64,000 bases of DNA, taken from assembly GCA_023935145.1 (NCBI GenBank), contig CM043700.1:39226620-39290619 (forward strand), in the 5' to 3' direction. The stretch is from Bretschneidera sinensis (taxonomy: Eukaryota > Streptophyta > Magnoliopsida > Brassicales > Akaniaceae). The position numbers and the translations under genes were made by a program. The notes under the pieces were generated by a model. It was not told where the DNA came from. It did not search any database and was given only the letters and a program-made list of their open reading frames with translations. Position 1 is the first letter of the stretch, and each line of letters begins with the position of its first letter. This document shows, piece after piece, positions 24,126 through 36,390 of the stretch.

Positions 24126-24270
24126 AGTTATGGTAATTGGAAATTAGGGTAGAAAAGTAAGTATGTTGCCAAGGGGAAGTGGTAATCTGATGTATGATCG
24201 GAGATAAAATTTTGTTATAGACGCAATCAGATAAGATATTTATCCAAGAATTATCCTAATTTGAAGTGAT

Positions 24271-24585
24271 TTGTATGTAGAAAAGGTGGACATATCAATG
24301 TTGGTTGATCCTGATGCAACCTATTCTTTTGCATCGAATGTATTTATAAAGTTTATTGATGCATGTATTAGTCATTTGATGCATAATAGCATTGCTAAAA
24401 TTCCCACTAGAGATAAAGTGATAATTATAAATGTTTATAAGGGTTGTGCGATTCGTATAAATGATAGAGAATCTGAAGTTGATTTATTATCTTTGAATAT
24501 GATAGATTTTCATTTAATTTTGGGAATGAATTGGTTGTCAACGTATTATACCTGGGTTGATTGTTTCAGAAAGAATGTAATGTGA
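24271..24585 (+). pseudogene. Protease region of element A
   Basis: Reads MLVDPDATYSFASNVFI where Del elements have an LIDSGATHSF-type active site, so the Ser/Thr-Gly of the triad is changed to Pro-Asp. Continues to LILGMNWLSTYYTWVDC, the expected end block. Confidence 0.8.
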
Positions 24586-24686
24586 CATGAGGAGTTTAAC
24601 TTTTAGGGAGAACATAAGATACTCTCAAACTATCTTATTTTGCTCTAACTACTAGTAAATGGTCAAGGAAAAGATATGAGGGATAT

Positions 24687-26191
24687 TTGACATATGTGGT
24701 GGATTTTAGAAATGATAGTAGAGAATTAGAAGAAATCTTAGTAGTGACAGATTTTTTTGATGTTTTTCTTGATGATTTGTCTAGGTTGCCTCCCAGTGGG
24801 GAAATTAAATTTTCTATTGATGTGATATCAGGTTCATCACATACATCTATAGCACCTTATAGAATAACACCAGCTGAGTTAAGAGAGTTGAACGTACCAT
24901 TTTAAGAATTGTTAGATAAACAATTTATGAGACTTAGTGTGTTTGGAAAGCCTTTGTATTGTTGTGAAGAAGAAAGATAAAATGATGAGATTATGTATAG
25001 ACTATAGCCAACTAAATAAGATTCCTATTAAGAACAAATATCCTTTGTCCAGAATAGATGATTTGTTTGAATTGTTTTAGAGAGCGAGGGTGTTTTCGAA
25101 GATAAATCTGAGATCAGGTTATCAACAATTAAGGATAAGGGAGGGAGACGTGCCTATGACTGCTTTTGGGACACGTTATGGTCATAAATTCTTGTGATGC
25201 CATTTGAATAGACAAATACTCCAGCAACATTCATGAACTTGATGAATAAAATGTTTGAAACTATTTCTTGATAGCTTTGTGGTTGTGTTCATTGATGATA
25301 TCTTGGTGCATTCTAAGACTAAGAAAGAGCATGTAAAATATTTAGAAATTGTGTTAAAGATTTTGAGGAGAGAGAGACTTTATGCTATAATTCCCTAAAT
25401 ATGAGTTTTGACTAAATGAAATAAATGTCTTAGGGCATGTATTATTTGGAGATGGTATAGCAATTGATCCACAGAAGGTAGAGATAGTGTTGAGTTGAGA
25501 AATACAAACTAATATAACTGAGATCAGGAGCTTCTTGGGGTTGGTAGGTTATTATAGACGATTTATCCATAATTCTTCTATTATTGCAGTACTGTTGACT
25601 AGATTGACCAGGAATAATGTGAGATTTGTATGGTATGGGGAGTGTGAGAAAAGTTTCCAATTACTAAGGGAAAAATTAACTACAATTCCAGTATTGGTGC
25701 TTCCTTCTGGTGATGAAAGATTTGTGGTGTATAGTAATGCATCCCATTAAGAGTTGGGATGTGTGTTGATGCAACATGGGAAGATAATGGCATATACTTC
25801 TAGGCAATTGAGGAATAATGAGAGAAATTACCCTACCCATGACTTAGAGTTGGCTAATATAGTCTTTGCTTTAAAGATTTGGAAACATCATCTGTATGGA
25901 GTCACTTGTGAGATATTCACTGATCATAAGAGTTTGACATACTTACCTACCCAGAGAGAGTTAAATTTGAGACATAAATGGTGGATGGAGTTGATTAGTG
26001 ACTATGATTGTATAAATTCACTATCATCGAGAAAAGCGAATGTGGTAATAGATGTATCGAGTAGAAAATCTACAAGAAGATTAACTGCTATTGAGAGTCA
26101 TGATGTGAAATTGATGATAGATTTAAAAGAAATAAGAATGAAGTTGAATATCAGTGATAGAGAATCATTATTAGCAAACATGGTTGTATAG
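24687..26191 (+). pseudogene. RT and RNase H of element A
   Basis: RT landmarks in several frames: FLDDLSRLPPSGEIKFSIDV, then [14 protein letters not shown] and an intact FIDDILVHS box near 25288-25315. RNase H from 25535: [44 protein letters not shown]. Stops near 24903, 25078, 25497 and 25747 and several frameshifts break it. Confidence 0.85.
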
Positions 26192-26289
26192 TCATCCACA
26201 GTAGAATGCTTGTTAGAGATGCAAGGTATAAATGAAGAGATAAAACTGATTAAGTAGGAAGTGCTTAGTAGAAAGTAATATGAGTTCAA

Positions 26290-27660
26290 AAATTAGAAAT
26301 GATGGTATTCTGGTCTTGAAGCCTAGAATTTGTGTTCCCAATGATGCGAAGTTGAGAAAGGTGATATTGAGAGAGGCACATGATGATGTAGATTCGATAC
26401 AACCCAGTAACAATAAGATGTATAGAGGATTGAGACAGAATTACTGATGGTCAAGATTGATGAGGGATGTAGCTAAATATATTTCTAGATGTTTGGTTTG
26501 TTCGTAAGTGAAGTTAGAGAATAAACATCCAGGAGGCTTATTGCAGCCTCTTCCTGTGCTTGAATGACCATAGAAAAAAAGAAGTGATTATGGGTTTTGT
26601 TTATGGATTTTCCCATACTCAAAGAGGTCACGATACAGTGTAAGTGATAGTAGATAGACTTTTAAAGTCATTCCAATTTCTTCCAATTAAAACTAACTGG
26701 AATCCTAAAAATTTGGTTGAACTGTATGTAGCTGAGATTGTAAGGTGGTATGGAATACTATTGAGCATAATGTCATTTAGAGATGCTAGATTTATATCTT
26801 GGTTTTGGAGAGGCTTTTAGAAAGCCATGTGTACACAGTTGCAATTTCTTACAACTTTTCATCCTCAAACAGTTGAGCAGACAAAAAGGATTATTAGAGT
26901 ACTAGAAGATAAGTTATGGGCAAATATGATGAGTTTTTCAGTAAGTTGGGATGCTTACTTGCCATTGATGGAATCTGCTTATAATAATCAACATCAATTT
27001 AATAATGGAATGACACCAATTGAGACATTGTACGGTAGGAGGTGTAGAACTCCTATATGTTGGGAAGAAATGGGAGAGAAAAATATATTTGGTCCATAAG
27101 TTATTGAGTTAACAAATGAGAGGATCAAACTGGTTAGAGAGAACCGTAAAGTAGCACAAAGTAGACCGAATAACTATGCTGATAATAGGAGAAGACCTCT
27201 CAAGTTTCAAATAGGTGGTTGGGTATATTTAAAAATATCTCAATGAAAAGGTGTATTTAGATTTAAACAGGAAAGGAAAGTTGAGTCCGAGGAATATGAA
27301 ACCCTATGAGGTTGTTGAGAAAGTTAGGCTAGTCGTGTATAGCCTGCAATTGCCTCTAACGTTGAAGTAATTACATAATGTGTTTCATGTTTCATTTTTG
27401 AGAAAGTGTTTAGATGATGAATCTCATAATATTTCGATCAAGCTGTAGAAATTAATGAAGGTTTGACTTTTATACAAGTACCAATGAGAAACTTAGACAG
27501 AAAAGAACAAGTCTTGTGTAATAAAGTAATTCTATTAATTCAAGTTCCGTGATGGAATAAATATGTTGAAAAGATTACGTGAGAGCATGAGGCAACTATG
27601 AAGAAATATTATTCACAATTGTTTCTTGAGTTAGGTAAGGAAATTTTGGGGACGAAATTT
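26290..27660 (+). pseudogene. Integrase and C-terminal region of element A
   Basis: From about 26350 the frame resembles the integrase zinc-binding and core domains in pieces; the best-kept stretch is 26827-27099 (TTFHPQTVEQTKR, WDAYLPLMESAYNN, GMTPIETLYGRRCRTP). The end toward 27660 has the Del-type tail before the GGGGACGAAATT block. Many stops. No chromodomain could be confirmed. Confidence 0.78.
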
Positions 27661-27679
27661 TTTATAAGGTGGGTAGAAT

Positions 27680-29520
27680 TGTAATAGCCGTGTTCTTAAA
27701 GTATGGGTAAAGAAGTAATTTAATAAATATGATATAGAATTAAAATAAAATAATATATACGTGAATGGTTTATTTGAATAAAATAATTCTTTTGAAAAAA
27801 AAAACTGGACCCGTGATGGTGTGGATACAAAGAAAAAAAATGTGGAAGTATACTTAACAAAACTGTGGCTATATGTATATGTATGTATATAAATAAATAA
27901 ATAAATATATATATATATAATTTTTGTTTTATTTTATTTTTCTTATCAAATCCTGTTTGATTTTCTTTTTTCTCCAATACAAAACTACTCTATTTCTTTA
28001 AACACTTGGGGACTGAAAGAAAGGTCTAAAGAGTAAAATTTTGAAGAGTTTTATGGGAGAATTTTAAAGAGAGTCGAGAAAAGCTCTAAGAAACACAAAA
28101 AGTAATAATGTGAATTTTATTTTATTTTTGAAATTTAGCATACATGAAATTTCTTGGAACTCAATGTTGGAATTTTTAAAGGGTATGAATTCGGGAAGAA
28201 TTGATGAATAAATTAGAAATTTTAATATAAATACTATGCCAGGTGTTGATGAACAAAAATCATGTAGAATTGCTGAAAAGAGCAGGAAAGCAAATGAAGT
28301 GATCTATAGGTAGTTTTAAGTAATACGTGGTGAATTAGATTTATTTCAAGTAATCAAGATAAATATGAAATATATAGTGATAGTATTTGAATAAATCATT
28401 AACTTATGATTTGGTGATAGATAAAAGTTGGTTGATGATTTGATATGATTTATGAGGAGAAGAATTTAGTGAAAATTTTCAAATAATAATTTGAGAATAA
28501 TCAAGATAGCTAATTTGAATGTTTGAAGACATGCTTGTTTCTATATTATTGTTCATATGCATATTCCATATCATTATTCATATTCTTATGCATGAAATAA
28601 AAGAACTAGGAAGACAGCCGGTCTAAATGAAATAAAAAAACCGGAAGGGCAGCCAGTCTAAATGAGAATAAATGAACCGAGAAGACAGTCAGCTTAAATG
28701 AGAATGAAAAAACCATGAAGGTAACCGGTCTAAGATAAAAACATGTCGACACGTGGGAAGACGTTCCCAATAATAATAACATTTAAATTCATGCATTGCA
28801 TTTGCTTAAATATTGATTGTTATTACTTGAGATGCTAAAGTGCTATTCATGATTGTAAATTTATTGATAGATGAACAAGTCACACATAGAGACAATTATA
28901 TTGAGAAGAAATATGAAAATATAAAGTGATTAGAATTATTTGGGTGATTGATTATATGGTGTGAACCTCATAATGAGGTAATTATGAGATATAATTGATA
29001 GTTTCAAGATGATGATTAATTATATGAGAAGAAGAGATTTATAAAGGAGGAGGATTTGATATGAGTAGTGATAATAGAATGTTATTATCAAAATATATGA
29101 AATATAGATGAATGAATATTGGAAGACTAATTATATAAATTGAATACTTCTAGTAAGTTTAATTCACTGAGCTTCTAAAGCTCACTCCTCATTATTCAAT
29201 GATTTCAAGTAGCGGGCAGGACAGATAGAATTGTGAGCGGAGTTTCAGATTTAATCGTTTTCTGTAAGCCACGTGGTCCACATCCTTAAACATATGAAAA
29301 AAAATATTTTGTAAATATTCATGCATAATATGTAGTATATAATGTTCAATTGATATCTGAATGATGTATCTCCCCTGTTGAGGGTTGAGGGTTGAGGATT
29401 GATGTATGTAAATAATTACAGTTGATATCTTTTTATATTATTGCATATATGTGTCGTGCTGAGATTTCAAAAAGTGATGACACCGTCTCGGGGGTAGCTA
29501 ACCCGGGATGGATTGTTACA
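27680..29520 (+). repeat. 3' LTR of element A
   Basis: 1841 bp, colinear with 20969-22925 apart from a deletion of about 110-130 bp near 27838 and scattered substitutions. Confidence 0.9.
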
Positions 29521-29525
29521 GTACG

Positions 29526-31235
29526 CCCTTCTAATCACTGCCCGAAAACTCCGGTCATACTTTCAAGTGCACACCATCGTCCTCCTAACGGATCAAGCAA
29601 TGAGACAAGTACTCCACAAACTAGATGTCTATGAGAGGATGGTCAAGTGGTCCATAGAGCTTAGAGAGTTCGACATCCGATATCATCCCCGCGACGCCAT
29701 CAAGGCTTAGGCCTTCGCATATTTTATCGTGAACGACACTCCAAGGCTAAATAGATCCTGCTACGGACCTCGACATGGTCGAACTAGTTCTATAATGGAG
29801 CATCCATGTTGACAGTTCCTCCAACAGCACTGGAAGCGACGCCGGGCTCATCTTGTGCAGCCCAGACGATTTCACCATTGAGTACACTTTAAGGTTCGGG
29901 TTCAGTGCCTTAAACAACGAAGCTAAGTACGAGGTATTGCTTGCTGGAATGAAGTTAGCCAAAGCGATGTCCGTCGAGGCCCTGGACGCACACATCGACT
30001 CACAACTGGTGGTGAACCAGATCAATGGGGAATTTGAAGCCCGAGGAGAAAAGATTGCCTGCTACCTGAAGAGGGCCAAAGAATTCGCCGCTAATTTCAA
30101 AATATTTCGAATAAACCATATCCCACGAGCAGAAAATTCGAAGGTTGATTCTCTAGCTCGACTCGCCTCCTTCCGCTAGTCAGAGCCCATGCGGGTAGTC
30201 TACCTCGACACACTTGCTATCCCAAGCATCGAGGAGATCCTCGCGCTGCCTGTAATCGAAGTAGAAACTCGGGTTAATCTAATCCTCCGGTATTTGCTAG
30301 ATAGCTAACTCCTCAAGCAAAGAGGTGAAGTCAGAAAACTCATTTCCTGAGCGTCGTGGTATACGGCCATAGACGACCAATTATACAAAAAGGGTCTTAC
30401 AACGCCATATCTAAAGTGTCTAGGACCAACCGAGGCTGATTATACCCTTTGGGAAGTTCAGGAAGGAGTCTGTGGAAACCATCTTAGAGACCGAGCCCTG
30501 GGTTTCAAAATTATCCAGTAAGGCTACTACTAGCCCAGTATGCGAAGAGAAGCCATGGAATTGGTTAAGAAGTGCAAAAATTGCTAACAGTACTCTTCAG
30601 TACCCCATCGACTGGTGAATCCTCTTACTTCAATCACTAGCCCGCTCCCCTTTGCCATGTGGAGGATGGATCTTCTCGGCCCCTTCACCGGAGCGCCCGA
30701 CTAATGGAAATACCTCAGCATGGTGATAGACTACTTCACCAAGTAGGTAGAGGTTGAACCATTAGCCAGCATAACCTACCACCAGGCTCGAAGCTTCGTT
30801 TAGAAGTCCATAGTGTGCTGTTTTGGTATTCCCCGTGTATTGGTGACGGACAACGAAAAACAATTTGAAAGTGCTCAATTCAAAGTGTTTTACAAAGAAC
30901 TACACATCGAACACTGCTTCTCCTCCGTCAAGTATTAACAGACTAACGGGCAAGCCGAAGTAACCAATAGAACGCTTCTGCAAGGCATCAAGGGGAGATT
31001 AGACAAAGTCTACAAAAAGTGGACCAACCACTTGCCGAACGTGTTCTGGGTATATCGAACCACCGCCCAAACACCCACTGGGGAAACCCCCTTCTTTATA
31101 GCCTACGGTTTCGAAGCAGTCATCCCCTTGGAAATCAGGGTGACTTCAACCCTGGTCTAGTTGATCGCCTCCAAATATGCTTGCAGCTGGTGGATGAGCT
31201 CAACGCTCTTATCAAGCTTATGTTGGGCCTAACCT
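29526..31235 (+). pseudogene. RNase H and integrase of the outer gypsy element (continuation)
   Basis: Resumes the outer frame after element A: ALLITARKLRSYFQVHTIV, MVKWSIELREFDIRYHPRDA. RNase H core at 29853-30179 (NNEAKYEVLLAGMKLAKAM, DSQLVVNQINGEFEARGEK, VDSLARLASFR). Integrase follows with PFAMWRMDLLGPFTGAP near 30650, a core containing in-frame stops, and NGQAEVTNRTLLQGIKGRLD near 30948, ending TPTGETPFFIAYGFEAVIPL near 31110. Multiple stops. Confidence 0.88.
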
Positions 31236-31299
31236 AGCTTCTCAGTTATTTCTAAGCACTGGCGTGACAACACCGCCAGCAGCACGCCCTACTGAAACT

Positions 31300-32622
31300 G
31301 TTAGCCATCAACCATGAAAAAAAATCAGAGGAAGAAAGAGAAGACGAAGAAAGAGAAAAACTTCATACCTGAGAACCTAAGGTCTCAGCAGCGGAGCAGA
31401 GAGCCTCAACGAGCCTCCGCGAAAGCTCGAGTATATCCTGAAGTGGTACCTCCAAGATTAGATGTTCCCGGGCCACCCGAGGGTGTGAGAAAACGGAGTC
31501 ATCATTCTTCAAACCCTAGTTGGGAGTGAAGATCGTCTCCCATGAAGCTGTGCTTTAGGACGAGAAGGGGGCAGCAGGTAAGGCTGGAGCAACTTTCGGC
31601 TCAGGGGAACGCCTAGGAGGGCTCTCAAGATCAATAGGGGTGGGGTAAGGAGCTCAAGGCCTCTTCCTAGCACCAAGCCGAAAGCAGACTGCTTCTTCGC
31701 TTGGGCAGCTTTCCTTCGCTCCAAAACGAGCTTTCTGGCTCATTTTTTGGCTTTGGCCGTCGCCTCAATCTCTGTCCATGACATCAAAAGAAATCATAAG
31801 TACAAAGTAAAAGGAAAGTGACATAAAACAGTAAAAGCAAAGTATAAAGCAGCGGGCACGAGGTTACCACTCACTATAGATGCCTCGGGGCACAGAGGAC
31901 AAAGACCACGTCTCCTCATTATCGTAGAGGACCTCCACATCTATAGGCACAACCACTATGGCACTCACCATCTTTTGTTCACGGTGAAGAAGGCTTGGCT
32001 ACTTACATTTTTCTGCCCGATCTAAACTCCATGTGAGCTGGACCCCGAAATTATTCTCACCCCTGACGAAGACGAAAAACTTCCTCCACCTTTTAATCGA
32101 AGACAGTGTCTTCTTCAGCAGCTTTCTCTTCGCCCACGAACTAATCACGACCCATCTAGTCTGGTCGTACTTACTTATCTGGAAATGGGCTTTAAAAACA
32201 TCGAGGTTCATCCGTCCCCCAACTTTCGAACAGATGCAGATGAAGGCTTTGATCAGCCGTACCAAGTTCGATACCAACTGGCATAGCGCTACGTCGAAGA
32301 ACCGTAACACGACACAGAAGAAGGGGTGTATAGGAAAACGTATCCCGACCGTCATGTGCTGCTCGTACACATATTGCTCGTAGAGCATGTGACTCGGAAG
32401 GGCATCACAAGCCCTCTCCCCAACCTTGGCTAACCTAAGGGCTTACTCCCCTAGGATACGATATTATTTTCGAATCACCTCAAGATTATCCTCCCTAATT
32501 TGGATGGGAACAGTGTTTGCGAAAAACTCCTGTTGTTCCCTCTCTTCAACAACCATATCCCCTCACCTCCAGAGGAGGAATTCTCTTCATACTCCTCCAC
32601 CACAGCTATATAGGGCACCATG
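31300..32622 (-). pseudogene. Antisense ORF region of the outer element (plant transposon-protein domain)
   Basis: On the minus strand an open frame at 31999-32388 contains RFPIHPFFCVVLRFFDVALC, LVSNLVRLIKAFICICS and a WKKFFFV-like WRKFFVFVRGENN. This pattern (loading domain with FPLHPFF and QL.PN..R) is the putative plant transposon/gag-like protein domain common in antisense ORFs of Tat-lineage gypsy elements. A likely upstream part begins with Met near 32622, and a Lys/Ala-rich segment at 31509-31724 may be its C-terminal part; stops separate the pieces. An ACT/TAC trinucleotide run (32704-32733) lies just upstream of that Met. The function of such ORFs is unknown. Family call from memory of motif spacing. 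Confidence 0.5.
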
Positions 32623-33057
32623 ACTAGTGATCCCTCTCTAACCTTAGCTCATTCCGAGGTGTCACTTCTGGAAGAGGATGAGTCTGACCTTGTCTCCTCA
32701 GAAGTATTACTACTACTACTACTACTATTACTACCGCTACAACTACTAGGCTTATCATAGAAACTATCTATTAAAGACATGAGAAATGGGATGACGAGAC
32801 TCACTTAGTGTGTATAGCTCGGGAAACTTCCCCTTCAGCAGGACGCCTCGATATCCCACTCCGAGCACCCTCGAACCTCGAAACGACTACGAAGAAACCC
32901 TTCACCAAGGATGACCACGAAACAGAGACAATCACAAAGCCACCTCTCACCAAAAATTTGAAATACCGAGCACTCTCAAGCTTTTAGACGAGTTCGAAGG
33001 CTCTCAAACTTTCTCTCTAAAAATTGCTAGAATGAAGTGAAGAGAAGTAAAGAGCAA

Positions 33058-33072
33058 AGTACCCTTATATAG
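33058..33072 (-). promoter_or_regulatory. Candidate TATA box for antisense transcription
   Basis: On the minus strand CTCCTATATAAGGGTAC stands about 440 bp upstream of the possible first Met of the antisense ORF. It is a good TATA match; no other promoter element is claimed. Confidence 0.35.
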
Positions 33073-33481
33073 GAGAAAAAGGCATGACGAATGAGAAAAT
33101 TTAAACCAAACGGATGGGAAGATATGATGTTCGAAGTACTCGAGGCCACTTTTGTACTTTCCAAGGATCCCCAATCACAAACGAAGTGATGTTTGGTCCG
33201 CTCAAGGCACCATTCCATTACCCAAGAGAATGAAACATTAATGAGGGCCGCCATTTTCACTCGTAACGGCTATGCACATTAAATAACCCAAATAGGCCAT
33301 GTGTAAACGAAAGTTTTGGAGAACAGTTTAAATGGTTTTTTAAATTTTGGACCTAAAGATAGATGGCCCAAAGCGCAAACACCAGAGCATTTTTTTAGGC
33401 CTGAGAGGAAAGAAGCCCAATAGTCCAGTCCACCTAAAACCCTACTAGAAGAAGCCCAGGTCCCACAAAAAGCTTCGAAGG

Positions 33482-35064
33482 TCGGCCCAACATCTCCAAG
33501 GCTGAGTATGTTGATTACTACTCATATACTCAGCCCAACGTCTCAAAGGCTGAGCATATTAATTACTACTCATATGCTTGGACCAAAGTCTCCAAGGTCA
33601 AGCATATTGATTGCTACTCATATGCTTGGACCAACGTCTCCAAGGCTGAGCATATTGATTGCTGCTCATATGCTCAGACCAAAGTCTCTAAGACTGAATG
33701 TATTGGCTGGTACTCATATACTCAGACCTATATCTCCATGATCGAGCATATTGATTGTTGCTCATATGCTTGGATCAAAGTCTCCAAGACCGAGCATATT
33801 AACTGAGGCTCATACGCTCGGCCCAACGCCTCCAAGGCCGAGCATATTGACTGCTACTTATAAGATTGGATTAACGTCTCCAAGGTCGAGTATATTGATT
33901 GCTACTCATATGCTCGGACCAATGTCTCTAAGGCCGAGCATATTGATTGCTACTCATATGTTGGGACCAAAGTCTCCAAGGCCGAGCATATTGATTGCTA
34001 CTCAGATGTTCGGACCAAAGTCTCCAAGGTTGAGCGTACTGATTGAGGCTCATATGCTCGGCCCAAAGTTTCCAAGACTGAGCATATTGACTGAGGCTCA
34101 TAACCTTGGCCCAACACCTCTAAGGCCGAGCATATTGACTGCTACTTATATGCTCAGACCAACATCTCCAAGGCTGATCATATTAATTGTTGCTCATATG
34201 CTCAGACCAAAGTCTCCAAGACCAAGTGTATTAAGTGAGGCTCATACGCTCGGCCCAACACCTTCAAGACTGAGATTGCTACTCATATACTCGGACCAAA
34301 GTCTCCAAAGCTAAGCATATTGATTACTTTTCATATGCTCAGACCAAAGTCTCCAGGGCTGAGCGTATTGACTGAGACTTATATGCTCGGCCCAAAGTTT
34401 TCAAGACTGAGTATATTGACTAAGGTCTCCAAGGTCGAGCATATTGATTGCTACTCATATGCTTGAACCAACATCTCTAAGACCGAGCATATTGATTACT
34501 ATTCATATGCTCGGACCAAAGTCTCCAAGGCAGAGCATATTGATTGCTACTCATATGCTCGGGCCAAAGTCACCAGGGCCGAGCATATTGGTTACTACTC
34601 ATATGCTCAGGCCAACGTATCCAAAATCGAGCTTATTGACTGAGGGTCATACACTCGGCCCAACGCCTCCAAGGCCGAGCATATTGATTGTTACTCATAT
34701 GCTCGGACCAAAGTCCCCAAGGCCAAGCATGTTGATTGCTACTCAAATGCTCAGACCAACGTCTCCAAAGCCGAACATATTGATTGCTACTCAAATGCTC
34801 GGATCAAAGTCTCCAGGGCCGAGCATATTAATTGCTACTCATACGCTTGAACCAACATCTCCAAGGTCGAGCATATTAATTGCTACTCATATGCTCAGAC
34901 CAACATCTCCAAGGTCGAGCATATTGATTGCTACTCATATGTTCAGACCAATGCCTCCAAGACCGAGCATAGTGATTGCTACTCATATGCTCGGCCCAAT
35001 GTTGTCAAGGCCGAGCATAATGACTACTGCTCATATACTAGGACCATTTCCTCCAAGGTCGAGC
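33482..35064 (+). repeat. 48-bp minisatellite array, about 33 copies, hairpin-bearing
   Basis: Tandem 48-bp units of the type ACCAAAGTCTCCAAGGCCGAGC... ATATTGATTGCTACTCATATGCTCGG, with variants. Because 48 is a multiple of three, long stretches read as a 16-residue repeat (MLGPKSPRPSILIATH-like) in one plus frame, open over 33508-33741, 33751-34314 and 34444-35082. Each consensus unit holds the inverted arms CCGAGCATAT and ATATGCTCGG, 13-14 nt apart. The array lies between the antisense ORF and the 3' LTR. Tandem arrays in the 3' untranslated region of Tat/Ogre elements are a known source of satellites. Confidence 0.93.
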
Positions 35065-35097
35065 CTTGCCATACTTTCTTAAAGCACATAAATGGAC

Positions 35098-35200
35098 TTA
35101 AAGAAATAGGGGGCCTTTGATACATATTATGAATACACCCAATAGTAAGATGACACGTGGACAACCCTAGGTTCAACAACAAGATAACAGGCACATATTG
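35098..35200 (+). repeat. Polypurine tract and first part of the outer 3' LTR
   Basis: TTAAAGAAATAGGGGGCCTT (about 35098-35117) is followed by TGATACATATTATG, a good PPT/LTR junction. The LTR is interrupted after 35200 by element B and seems to resume at 42883. Confidence 0.7.
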
Positions 35201-36376
35201 TGCGTTTATCTACCTAAATATATAAGTAAATAATCGTACTTGTTTTACTTGCAAGTGCGCAAGGTCATTGGTAACATAGTGTGCAAGTGCGAGATCATTT
35301 CCACAGGGATTGGTGAATTTCGATTTAGAATTAGTTTCCCAAAGTAAAAAAGAGAAATAAATGTGAAGTGTGAGTTAATAATGATAAGGATATAAGGTTG
35401 TGATATCCACCACTAATTACACTTTCCCACTAAGTAAGGTATCAATGCTCTAGCCTTATTATGAATACCTAATGGTTGCTAACCTAAGAGCTTGGTCCAC
35501 ACCTTAGACTATTGATCTCCCTAAGCAACAAGTTAGGCATGGTGTATACTCTAACTCTTTTCTCTCTTAAGGGATTTAGCATGGGTGTATACTAAGTTGT
35601 TCCTTAAGAGAGCATAAAAGCTGTGGAGATCGGCAACCACATGGGACCTAGGGCTTGGTCCGCTCCCGGTTTCTCATGTTGATTAACCCAAGAATCCGGT
35701 GTGGATATCTTTTGTTACTTTTGTTGAACCTAGGACTCGGTCATCCAAATTGATTTAAGTTACCAATCCGTACCACATGCATAAGTTGATCAGACACATA
35801 CATATGAGGAATTTAAATACAAACAGGTATTAATCAAGTTAAGCATTATAACATGTCTATAGGCAAAGGTTATCAATAAATATATATGTGGAAAAGCATA
35901 ACTAGGGCTTCAATCGAGCCCTATAAGAGTTTAGTTACACATGCTAGTTGAACTAAACATTATAACCATAATGAAACAAAAATATAAAAATAAAACCCGA
36001 AGAAGACTCTAGAGAAGAGTCGTCAATTCCTCTCCTAAGCTTGCAACTTCAAGTCTCAAAACAAAACGTTTGGTTTCTATGTTTTATAGGGCTATATATA
36101 GGGCTCTAAGGGTGCCCCGAAACCCTAATTTCCTATTTGAGGTCCGAAGACTTCTTTCCATATCTGGCTCTGCTGCCTCTGGAGTGTGTGCACTCGAGCG
36201 TATGTGGGCTGCGCTCGAGTACATAAGTGCACTCGAGCTTTCTAAGTGTGCGCTCATGCCCTATGAAAAACATATAAAACACGAAAATGAAATAGAATCT
36301 ACTAAAATAGATAAACAAAGAGCCTAACAAGTGTAAATTAGAGGGCTTAAATATGACTATTTAAGCACTTATTACA
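35201..36376 (-). repeat. 3' LTR of element B
   Basis: About 1176 bp, near-identical along its length to 41710-42882. It has a TATATATAG box at about 36090-36101 and several CACTCGAGCG/GCGCTCGAG motifs near 36190-36255. Confidence 0.92.
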
Positions 36377-36390
36377 CCCCTAAACTTACA
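36377..36390 (-). other. Polypurine tract of element B
   Basis: On the minus strand TGTAAGTTTAGGGG directly precedes the 3' LTR start TGTAATAAGTGC. A hairpin TTGCTA..TAGCAA (36395-36413) lies just inside. Confidence 0.6.

Larger units (their letters stand above)
20969..29520 (+). mobile_element. Element A: Del/Tekay-like chromovirus with perfect TSD
   Basis: The insertion starts TGTAATACC at 20969 and ends GATTGTTACA at 29520, flanked by the 5-bp duplication GTACG (20964-20968 and 29521-29525). Removing it and one GTACG restores an unbroken RNase H reading of the outer element across the site, which proves nesting. The LTRs are 20969-22925 and 27680-29520. The polyprotein (gag, protease, RT, RNase H, integrase) is plus strand and full of stops. 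The primer site after the 5' LTR (about 22926-22945, TTTTGAAATTAGAGC) looks like a decayed initiator-tRNA-Met site. The end GGGGACGAAATT...AAGGTGGGTAGAAT before the 3' LTR matches the polypurine region of Del/Tekay elements. LTR divergence is several percent plus indels, so it is old. Confidence 0.93.

Noticed and set aside
31999..32383. Plus-strand ORF 32033-32383 in the antisense region
   Set aside because: The minus frame carries the family motifs; the plus frame does not.
33482..35064. CRISPR-like array
   Set aside because: Regular repeats, but units are contiguous 48-bp tandem copies without unique spacers, in a plant retrotransposon.
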